The position numbers and the translations under genes were made by a program. The notes below the pieces were generated by a model that saw only the letters and a list, made by a program, of their open reading frames with translations, was not told the origin of the DNA and did no database searches. Source: Branchiostoma floridae (lineage: Eukaryota > Chordata > Leptocardii > Amphioxiformes > Branchiostomatidae). Taken from it: 49,751 bases of DNA. The DNA is taken from contig NC_049983.1 of assembly GCF_000003815.2 (NCBI RefSeq), positions 21,241,119-21,290,869 of the forward strand. The letters run 5' to 3'. Within the stretch, counting starts at the first letter, position 1. The number at the start of each line of letters is the position of its first letter. Positions 25,801 through 37,800 of the stretch are shown here, piece after piece.

Positions 25801-28800
25801 CTGTTACATCCATAAAGGATGCGCGGCTGCATTAAGATTTGGTTTTATGTATTACCAGCCGAAATCTTACGAGACTTCTTGGCGTCATAAGCAACGTCAG
25901 AACCATCAAGTTCCTTTACGTGCATTCTGGTAATTTCACTTTAGACTGTCAATTTTCATTGCAGCCACATCCCAGAGGATCTTCCCTTAATGTGAAAATA
26001 AAAATGCACAGAAGAATGCAACGATGCTGAAGTACCAACTTTAGGGAGCATACTTCCTGAGATGGTGAAGACAACTAAAAAGCAACACTTTTTTCATACA
26101 GGACTGAATGTTTCAGCTGAATAACTATTTTCTTGGTGAGCTGTCTAGTTGTTAATGGTATGAATAAAACATTTTAGACTTTTAGTGTGTAGAAACATTG
26201 ACCTGCGATCAAGACAAGGCATTATCAAGCCGATTATGTGAGCACTTCAAAACAGAACTCTACAGCAGATAAGGAACTGTCTATCATACCAGAGGTGTTG
26301 CATTCATATCAGAGACTTATAAGCCCCTTACGTAACTATGCCTGATTCAAGCTGGCAACAATATCTCATCAGTTCAATCTATGACTGCAGGCTGCGCCTT
26401 CAGTTTCGAGTATCCAAGTATCTGCATGATCTCAAACTTCATGTTGAAGCTTTAATGCATCACTAATGGAAGCTTCACTTGGCAGACCAGTTAGCTGCAG
26501 GCTCCAATTCAGCACTGATAAAAGGACTTTCCCTTTTCTTTGTAATACAGGAAAGACACATTCTTTGATCCTCTGAGAGTAATACCATTGTGCACCCCAA
26601 TCAACATCACATAGCTTTCTAATTTTCTCTGTCTCGGCGGGGGAGGTTGGGAGCATAATTAGAGCACTAACAAAAGGTAATAACAGCCCATTAGCTATGT
26701 GACATTATACCTTTCCAGTCTGAAATTTCACTTGTCTGGTTTGCAATTACCAAAAGCACTTGAAGTTGAAATAGAAAGTGGTGCAAACTCAATAAATCCA
26801 ATAAAAGGGTCCACATGCAACAAGGCTGTGACTCTTTCTAAAATGTAACTAACGTCTGACAAAGAATTTCAGTAAGAATAGAAAATATCCCCACATTGAA
26901 GTGTGGGGACATCAAGAAAACAGTAATATTAAATTCTTAAAGCAAGGACTAAACAAATGCTCTTATACAGACTATCCACTGCAACAGAGTTTTCTTAAAG
27001 CTAATTACATGTAGCTGAAAGCCAGCAGCAACAGAGAACAACTCTGTTGCCTTACTTGATGAACCTTGCCCTCTCCTCACCATCAGCTTTGGACCAACAT
27101 GACCTTGGTGCTGAAGTTGCAGATGTTAGGCTCTTCAAACCTTCACATGACATTTTAGCACTTCCTACAGAAACTGAAAGTTATGTAACTACCAGTTAAG
27201 GTCCGATAAAATTGTTATAAAAATGAAAACTGCAACTACCCTTTCTGGTGATCCCCCTCCCCCTCAAAAAATCACATCTTTATTACTAGTATAACAAACA
27301 TAGTGGTAGGTGGTAGGTGAAAGCTTTCTTGGGCTATATGGTACGTATAAAAAAAAACAGCTGTATTTGTTGTCATGGAAAAAGTCCATATAACGTTAAC
27401 AACAAAAACTTTCTTTCCTCCTCCACCAAGGGACTGAAAAACAATACCCAAATTTAATTAATGTCAAATGTCAAGACACTTTGGAGAAGCTGCAAAGCAT
27501 TGGATCAGCTTCTCTCTCACTTTCTTTTCATACAATAAGAATGTCACAATTCGTCTATATCACAGGGTAAGCATCAAATACATGACTGGACCTCAATAAC
27601 ACATTTATCTAACTGAAAGACTGTACTACACAATACAGGAAGCACACTCTGGCACGGTTGTTGAAGGGAAAAAATAGGACTTTCAATTTTAGCAGTGCGA
27701 GGCATGTCCGTTCAGATCATTCCATCACAACCTCACACCTGTAGGGTTTATTTGTACCTGTCACGTAGATTCAGCGTGAATGCCATATTTGTGTGATACC
27801 AACAGTTATCCCTGGTAACAACTCACATACAGAAGCACAGACCGCCCCCAGAGAAGTAGCTTTTTTCCTACATGTGTAATTCCATTGACATTCCATCAAT
27901 CTTGCAGGGCCATCAAAACCAACTGTGTCACTGGACTGACACTACAGAAATTGAATTTCCCTTCTAATACGGGCCTGAAATGACAAAGGTTCAACCCCTT
28001 GTCGTTACGGAACCGCGGAGCGTTGCGTAGGGTGATAACGGTGATGCTGAACTTTGCAAAATGCTGAGAAGTCGTAATTAAGACTGACATTTTGATTGAC
28101 TTGTATGTTTTATGCCTGTTGAAGGACAATAATCCAGCGGCCTTTCTTTGTAGAACATATGGAGGGAGGGGCACTGATGGGTTTTAGCACGTTTAAGTTA
28201 GACATGGGTGATGTTTGCTTTGACATACAGGCCTATACATCCTGTTTCTTGTCCTCAACCTCTGTGAAGTCAACTTTTTAGCACCACACATTACAAGGTG
28301 CAGCAAGTGAGAAACTTTTATACTTAAAGGATCTATATTCAAAGTCTGTTCAAGTAAAAGAGCTTTACCCAATAGTTGGCTGTCTTATGGTTTGGTCTAA
28401 AATAATGTATTTTCTATCTGAATTGGGGGGAAAGTACTGTTTGAAACAACTGTAACATCTCTTTTTTGCATGCCATAATCCTTCAGATTCTTTTAGCCCA
28501 TACGTTAAAAGACTACAGTTTTACAACTGGTGTCTAATTCTTTTTTACAAATAGCAGAGAAAGATGGCACTTTTGTTTTTCTTGATTTCATTTAAAATCA
28601 GGCAGTAGGCAGACTTGGTGGAGACATGTTAACAAAGGGGCTTTTCTTACCACTTGGTCTGTAGTACATGTTGAGCCACATAATGCCAAAAAGAAATGAA
28701 TCTCAGGAAGCCAGCTCAGTCTCTGAATGCCAAAGTGTGCTCAATCTGACACAATCTTATGACCTAATCTGCCCCATACATAAATACATATAAACCTTGG

Positions 28801-31800
28801 AACAATCTGCATTTATCACTAGTATCTTCAGATTGCTTTCTCAGAATAGTACCAAAAGGTTTTAGCCTGTCTTATGCAAGGTTTATGTATGTAAGGAGGG
28901 TCCTATGTAAACTTTTTTATCAGAATCAAATAATTTGTCGAGGATATTCCTTTTCTATTACATGTACGACACCACCTTAATCATTGTTGGTGCACAAAAA
29001 AGATTGCTATAACCAGTGATTTATGTAACAGTAAATGTCCACATCCGTAAGGTACTTTGGGGATTGTCATCAAGCATACGTCTTCTGCACTTTAAGACTT
29101 TGGAATGTAGCTGGCAATACCAAAGATTCAAAGTGTCTTAGGTATTTAGAGTTTTCAAGACTTGGTTGCTGTAGTTCAACTCGCAGCTCGCTCACTCACT
29201 CACTCACTCACTCACTCACTCACTCGCAGCTCGCTCACTCACTCACTCACTCGCAGCTCGCTCACTCGCAGCTCGCTCACTCACTCACTCACTCGCAGCT
29301 CGCTCACTCGCAGCTCGCTCACTCGCAGCTCGCTCACTCACTCACTCACTCACTCACTCACTCACTCACTCACTCACTCACTCACTCACTCACTCACTCA
29401 CTCACTCCATCACTCCAGAACATCCAGACTTGCACAATTCTGTAACTGGAGCCTTCCCTGATGAGACTTTGTTTTCTGCACGTCAGCGAAGATGTGAGGA
29501 GGCTGCAGCACCAGACAGGGTGGAGACATATTCAGCACAATCAATACAAACTGCTGCCTCAGATCTCTCCAAGGACAGTCACTGGAGATCAGAGTTCAGA
29601 CAATCAAAATCCAGCCTAGCTTGCTTGTCGGGAAGTTGTGTATTTGGAGTGATGGATACTAAAACCCATACTATGTGCATGTTCCACTACATGTGCTGAT
29701 CAACGAAATATCTGAGTATCAACTGAATGTGTGATGATTTTATGGTACTCAAATGGTACAAATGGTACTCAAATCTCCTTCTCCCTAAAGCTCTTAACCT
29801 CAAATGCTTCAAAAGCATACCATCAACACTTGTGGATGTCTCCTGATGGGTTAATGTTTTTTGTGACAACAATCTCTGACAGTTAAGTTCAGTGTATAAT
29901 GGCTGAATATCCCTTACTTCACATACACAAGATATCTTCTGTACTTAACACACAATATTCTTATCGTGTTATTACTATAGTTGAGCTTTCATACTGTTGG
30001 CCCTTGTGTGAAGAAGAAGATACTGACGCCTTGACGGATTTGGAGAAACTGCAAAAAGCACTATCCTAAAGAAAGATCAATATTTTTGCCTTCTGGAGTC
30101 TTTCTCCATTATACATTCAAGATATCAAAGGATGAGAAAACCTCTTTGAAGACAAGTGTTATCAACAACTGACAGTCATGCTCTATGTGCGTGTTCTAAC
30201 TTCTTACTTCCACAGCTTTTTCTGTATTCGTGAAATTCCTCAATTCTTGGGCACACTACATTAGTGTAAGATGCTTGATTCAAATCTAAGGTGAGTAGCT
30301 GATTTCAGAAGGATTTATTCACTTGTAATGTTGATACATGTATACAGTATAGTCACAGTAGATCTAATTTAACGCAAACAATCTTATTCTAGAAATAGCT
30401 TGCTTTTGTTCTTGTCAATTTCATGACCGAAAATCAAGCCCCCAAAGACCAATACCAGGAGTGGTAACTTAAATACATTGTAACCTTCCCTCTAACCGCT
30501 ATATCACTGACAAATGTACTGCAACCTAGTCATATTAGGCGACCCAGCCCTGACTCCTTTGTGAACTTCAGACATGATTGATAAAGGACATGTTGGAATA
30601 TGAGGTCAGGCTACCAAAGAATGCGTCTCTTGGGTCAGGCAATGCGTCAACATCGCATGATAACAACCAAGCACCATTTAGTCAGATGCCATGTCTAGCC
30701 AATAAACATAATGTAAGAAGCAGTGGTCCTCAAAGTTCCTGTTCTGTCAGCTGGAAAAAAATCCTGAAGTTATATTAGATTGAAAGTAATGTGAACAGTA
30801 TGACAGGAATGTATGCAAGTATGCCTTTACAGGGGGTCAGTGTAAAAATTTGATTCAAGTTGGTCTGAATTACATGGAGCAGAAATTGCCATGCAGAGTG
30901 GACAGAAGAGGAAAACTAATATGATCTTCAATGTTCTCCCCGATGTCCTACTGTGTCAATCACTGATGCTTCATTTTCCCCTTTGAAGAACTGAAAACTA
31001 ATTAATGAACAGTCATACGTTGTACCATAAGTTACAACTACCATGTACTATTTCTCTGTATTGTCAAACTTAAAAGAAGTGGAAAGCTGGAAGGAAGATT
31101 TTCAACAAGTTTTGCCAGAACTTTCTGTGTCAAAAACACAGCTTGATTTGAGACAGCATTTTTTTACTCAATAACACTTACATAAATTGGCTGTAAACAT
31201 GCATATATGGAAGGGAAAATCATGAATGTTTGTCCGATCCAAAGTTGTATACTCAGATTCAACCCAAACCTCATTATCGCCGCCACCAGAAAGTAATCAC
31301 CTCCAGCATCGTAGCTGAAGCTGAACACATTCACGCTCAGCGATAACAGCATCGTACTGGTCTCAAACCACCAGAAGATTACATTTACAACGCAGACTGA
31401 GCAGCAAAAATAGATGCCTTAGCCTTCATAACGTCTCCATGCATGCATGCACACAGAGCAGAAGAGGTGAAGTGGAAATAATCGCAAAAATGACTTTTAT
31501 TTGGCATGGCTGCCAGAGAGCGCCAGGATCAGCCTCTAATGACTCTGGGGGTTACATCAGGGACCTCTGGTCCACATTAAGGCATTTGTACTTGCATCTC
31601 ATGGACTTCCTAGCTTTTAGCATCTTACAGCAAAGCTGTAATGAGAAATGTTGGGTTTAATCCAACTCCCAGGGTTCAAAGCCTGGGAATGTTCCAACAC
31701 ACTTTATAGGTTTTGGGTCACCTTCAGATGCCTTTCTTTTTTACTGCCTGTCTTCTTAATGTGCTTTGAGGGAAATAAGTCAGCCATGAGGGGCTACAAA

Positions 31801-34800
31801 CTTTTCTCAAGAAGAAAAGAAAAGGTGCAGGAGTTCATGAGTAGGCGACTGTTTCATGTCAAGCATGTCAGAGTTACTACCAGTTATCACATCTAACAAC
31901 TGCTCTGGTCGGGCTCTAACTTTTCAACCTCCTCAACACAGTTGTTTATTCAGCAGTATGTAATGCACTAGGGTCACTTCCAAATGATCACTCATGCCTT
32001 CTGAGACTGAAAGTACTGACTTGGCTGTAAAATCACAAGGTAAATGTTTACAACCAGTGATGCTGCTAAAATACAGTCATGATTACATAGCCACGTCAAA
32101 GTACTGTCATTGTGAAGCACAACCATGTAAAATTTGTAAACTTTCTTGATCTCACAGCTTTTACTACCGGTAGTACATTTATAAATGTTTCTATTTTACT
32201 CTTGTTTAGCACTTGAAAAGTTATATAATAACCAAATTAGAGTCTACACTGCCATAACTGTTGCTTTTAATGACAGTTGGGTAATGATAATTCCAGGTGA
32301 TCAGTATGGCACACCATTAAACTTCTTAATAAGATGGGAAAGCCTGAGGGGGGTAATGAAGAAATAAGCTTTGAAGGAGCAAAAGGAAATGGGATATAAC
32401 ATGGAAGCTTAGTCATGATCACAAGCTTTTCATTCTTGTCAAAGTGAATCAAAGCCTTTGCATAAATGTATGTGTCGAAATCTCAATCAAGAAATCAGGG
32501 TAAAGAGCATCTCAAACTACTAGCAGGCTGTTGACTGCTAAAACTTGAACAGAACAGACAGACAAAACCTTACATAAAAGGTAATTACAGATAGCGAAAT
32601 TCACATCTATCATACGATTAATGGTATAATATTGGTGAATAGAATTGTCAGTGACAACCTGTTGGGGACAGAGTAAAACAATATCTTGCACATAACTTTT
32701 ATTTAGGTAGCTTTGTTAACTAACAAAACTAAAATTGGAGTGAACAATTCTATATGAATAGTGCTAATTTGTTGCTGCATTTAAGCTTTCTCATAATGCT
32801 TGTCAGTTCTAATACAGCAACAAACAGGTGCTGCTGAGAGAAGTAATTAACACCTGCTGTGCTGGGGATTGCTTGCCTCAAACTTGCTGTAAACACTTCT
32901 AAATGCATTACCTCACACTCCTTTGTATTCTTCATCTACTAAAAATTGATGGCACCTTTAATCTAAACAGCACATCTTACAACTTCTATAGAACTTTGCT
33001 GGATTTACAAAACTGGATTTGTCTCATCAGTAGGTTAACTTTAATAGAAGAAATTCAACAAATAAGCCTTGCTTCAAATTGTAGCATACATTTATTCAAT
33101 AATGTTCAAGAACTGTGAATAAGTACGGTGGCATGCATCATGTTTTCTGCTTCTTGACACATTTATTGTGCTTTATCTTTTTGGGTGTAACAGATTATAA
33201 AAATCTTGAATTAATCATTGCCTGACAGCAGAATTTGCATAATAAATGAAGTGTAAAATTTGTACAGCACTTACCACTTGCTGCCTTCTCTGGAGGCTTG
33301 TGATTTACAGCAGATGCCCACAGGATATATGTAGCTTCTAATTGCAACTCATTTTAAATTCATTTGTGACACCCCTTTGCTGCTATATTGTCATATTGAC
33401 TCCCATAAAATTGAGGATCTCATAGGACTTGCACTGAAAAAGAAAACAATCCCTTTAACAATCTGGAACAAATTCTGCTTTATTCAGCAGCCTCATACAA
33501 TTCCCGTAATTCCTGCCATGTTGTAGTCTTGTACATTTGCAAAAGAGCACCGTACAGATGGATTGAGTACAACATTCATCTGGATTAAGGCTTAACTATA
33601 CCTCAGAGGAAACATTACTGGGACAACTCTGTTGATACCACTCTCCAGGCAGACAATAGGATGCTCATCCAAAATGGGAATTGAATCAACTTGCAACTGT
33701 GAATGACATTTACCCTTTGCCAAATAACCAAACTCCAAACTTTCTTAAATGTCAGCTTACCGCTTTGCCCCGAAATTGGTGCTCCGACAAAAAAGCTCAA
33801 ACCATTCAAACGGGGGTTGAATACCAAAAAGTCAACACAAATTGATTTGTACTAGTGGGAATTATTGATATTACGGAAAAGGAAGCACCAACTTTAAAAC
33901 TAAATCTGCAACATGACATGTCTGTCAGCCCTGTCTTCAGGTACATTAATTCTTTGGATTTTAACTACGAAAGCGTTGTGCTTTGCAGTCAGAATAAGCA
34001 TATCCAATTTTCTTATGCCACATTTAAATTCCATCTCCAGTGTGTGTCGTCTAGACTGAAAAGTTTCACATTAGACTGAAATCCCATCCGCTTAACCTTG
34101 CACAGTCCTGTGCAGGTTCCGACTGAAAGAGCAGCCAAATTTTGAGCCCCTGATTAATGAGGCTTATCTTATTTGTGGGGATGTGGAGGTTCGGGGGGCT
34201 GACACGCACACATTTCTACAGCTCCTCATGTTTACATAATGAGCCTCTTTTCCGCAGGTCACTGAATGTATTGCCGAACACGTCGCCATTTGGTTAAATA
34301 TGTACCAATTTGCCTCACTGCTCTAACTCCTTCTTTGGCTCATTAACTGTCTCGTTAGGGAGAACTCATGAATATGTTCACAGAGGATTAAACTTCCAAT
34401 ACATATTATGTAAATTACTGGTTAGCTCTTTCATCGTCTACATTCTAAAACTGCAAATATCTACATAGTAAGAAAAAATCAGCACTTTTTTGTGGGGGTG
34501 GGATAAAGAAGTTCTTCATAATCCACCTGATCTGATGAAGCTGAAATGAGTCTGCACAATGTCAGTTGATGATCTGAAAATCTATTCTCATCCGATTCCC
34601 ATTCCTAATGATTAGAAGTTAAGTACAAATCTGTTGGGAACTACCCAACTACTGAAGTACGGTTAGCATACTGATCACATAATGTAAACGGATGACTTTG
34701 GAGTTGAAGACAAGGCATATAAAAAGACATTTGAAGGTGACAAGTTATCTGTAAATAACTAAAAGCAAAAGTGTAGCCCTGAAAAAAGTGTCTATTCTAG

Positions 34801-37800
34801 TGCCTTAAAAGGGAGAAATGTTGAACAGACAATATTCCTTATATGTTCATGAAGGTTAAACATCCAGGTAAACAATATCCAATACAATTCAATCTATTCA
34901 TCTAGCATATCTAATGTACCATAGAAAGCCATTGTGGGATACTTGATCTGGAAAGCTTTTCAGCACCAAGGACAATGACTTTCTTGCCTTTCAAATACAC
35001 CCTACCTCATGGCCCCATGGGCATTGCACATACAACTAAGATAATTCAGAAGTCACCTACACAGCTAGAAGGCATCATCCGTTAATTTTCAAGTTTTGAG
35101 GGTTCATACAAACAATGCAATAAGTGGCCTTGAATTTATACTTTGATTTTCTTTTCTCATAAGTTTCTTATGATAATCCCTGACTTAAGTGTTGTTATTG
35201 TGTCTTATAGCAGTGGGGAATATTGCGATGGGAGAGAGGGCTCTATTATGGTATTTCATACCCTTTGATTAAACCTCAATTATGAAATGTGAGACATGCA
35301 ATCAAAATCACCATTCTTTTTTCTGTGGGTCCATGGAAAAGCAGCTCGTCTGATAATTATGATAACATTTCCATCTTACTTGCATGCGACCACCATTGTG
35401 AAATGGCCTCCAGAAAAATCCCCCATTAAATTTCTCACTTCATGCAACTCCTGGCAGGAAGGAGATAAGATTCAGAGTCGTTCCCTGGATGCCACGTGTC
35501 CCCTGTGTCACACATATCATCGCATCACAGCGGGGTGCCGCAACATTACAGCAATACCTCCACCACTGTACATCCACATTTATGGCAATCTGTACATTGT
35601 CCTTTGAAAATGGGAAGGACCTCAAGCTGATTCTTGGAGCTCCGGGAATGACAATACAAGCGGGTGGTGGAAGGTAAGAGTTGCTTTAGTGTGTGCCTAA
35701 AGGCAAAGAAGTCACAGGATACAATTTTATGCCTGCTTGTCATGCTGATACAGGCAATTTACCATTCCTACCAAAGTAAGGAGCTTTACCATAGCCTTTG
35801 TCAACAACTCATTGCTCAAGTTTCCTTCACTGCAACCTTGACAGACAAAAAGTATTCAAGTTTTTAAATCAATAACAGGCATGGAAACATGAAATGGAAT
35901 TCCAAGTGAATTTCATTTCAAGAACTTCAGCACTACACATCTGCCTCCAGCAATATTGCTATCATCAAAAAGAATAATCAACATCATATTGCCAACCTTA
36001 ATCTGTTACATGTTTTTCAGCTACCCAACAAATATGGGATAAATCTAATGATATTTTCATCCTTTGTAGAGACCCAAGATCCTCCTAGAGGCATTTTTTA
36101 TCACCTTCCTGGTATGAATACTTATGCCAGCCAGGCCTCTCCCATATGTAACAACATGCTGCAATTTTACAGGGGCTCATATGATCAATAACAGCTCTTC
36201 AATAATTTCTTGTACAATCACTTTCTATGAGACGATACCATCTGGCTTGAAAGGAAATGTCCTTCATAGCATATTAATAATTTCTGAACTTATTGAACAC
36301 GGGTGAGCAGATATATCCTTTATCACTTTCATATGAGTTTGCATCCCTACTTACATCAAAACTTTCTGTTATTTGTGTCTCCGCCAATCGATGCTGACGG
36401 GCCGAGACTGAGGAAGTAATCTCGAGCAGTAAGTGGTCTAAAGTAACCTTTCACAATCTCAACAATAATTGCCAGAAAAGCACTTGAAATTCTTCATGTA
36501 GTCAAGATGAATACCAGCGTCACTTTTGGTATTAGGAAGCCATGGAGCTTAATCAGGTTCAATTTCATGGTAAGGCTGGCACATAATTGTTAGGCACAAA
36601 GTATTACAAAAATGGAGCAACAGAATGCCTGGGATTTTCTTTCTTAAATCCATTAACATGATACATTGTCCCAATGAGTTGTTTTACACTGACATTTAAC
36701 CTGGAGAGTGAGGCTATGATGTAGGTGCTCCTATACTAGTTACAGTATGTGTTGTATAACTTAAATCTCTGTAGTGCCTTCCTTAAATTAATGACGCACT
36801 CCTGCCTTTGACAAATTTATGGCATTTCATATCCGCGCACAATCAACACACAATTCCCATCAGTCCTTCCTCTGGAGAACACACAGACGAGGGCGTGATG
36901 TTGTTTCCATATTGCGCTCAGCTTGATTGCCAAATACTTCATGGTGTCAACAATCATGATGACATAGTACCAACAGCCAGTGGGTGTCGGCCAAATCCTT
37001 TCATATCTACACACACATCTCCTCTCTCCACCAAAGCCTATTTGCTGCACACCACATACTATGCCAGACACACTCTCATCTGCATATCCAATGTCACCCA
37101 TGCACTCTTCATTATTTACTCTGACACCTGGATTATACTTCCTCCATTCAGCTGCATTCAGCATAGCACAAAATTTTGAGCATGCATACTAGCATGACTT
37201 TACTACACTACAACTAAAAAAAATTCCTACTTTTGTGAGTCAAAGTTTACACCATCAGGTAGTCCAATCATAAATTTTGTTAAAAATCCAACACTTACAT
37301 CATTGCCCAAGACCAGCTCGGAGTTGCTGACATATCTGCAGACGTCGGTTCTGCGGTGTGTGCACACGTTGTCATAGATACACCAATCACAGTTGAAGGT
37401 GCTAGACGTGCAGCTGTAGCAGCTGTAACAAATGTTCAACAGTATCTCAGCAACATCACATTTAATGCATTATACTCAATGACATTATTTTCTGTTCAAA
37501 ATGCATGAAAAAATCTCAACAATCAGACTTATTCACTTTCCAAACACTCTATTAAGAAAAATTTAATGTTTCTACATCAAGTAGCCAAGTACACACGTAG
37601 GTCATTCCAGCTGTGGCAACCGAATTGCTACAATAGACTCAGACTGCCTGAGATTAAGCCCTAATTCAAATCCAAACTGTGTGAAATTTAAACATGAAAA
37701 AGCTGAGATCCATGCAGTTTGTATGAATATAATTACCCCGATTTAACTGGACAAATCTGTTATATTTGTACCAGTTAAATGACATACAAATCAATACAAA

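Larger units (their letters stand above)
13371..37298. other. Plexin intron of about 23.9 kb between PSI2 exons
   Basis: The largest intron in the window, with AG/GT borders in matching phase. It holds the GT/poly-G tract, one hAT-like element (24381-24604), the ACTC minisatellite, an 18-bp palindrome (16308-16325) and many short chance frames. The frames at 15662-15925 (+), 26432-26656 (-), 31164-31352 (-) and 36808-37179 (both strands) were inspected; none shows a recognisable protein family. No tRNA or nested gene identified. Confidence 0.8.

Noticed and set aside
26432-26656. 74-codon minus-strand frame with protein-like composition
   Set aside because: Ends in a stop inside the intron, no family similarity and no good splice acceptor seen; probably chance.
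29035-29461. Long Thr-His-Ser-Leu repeat open frames (136 and 99 codons)
   Set aside because: They are translations of the ACTC minisatellite, whose 4-bp unit has no stop in these frames; no flanking coding signal.
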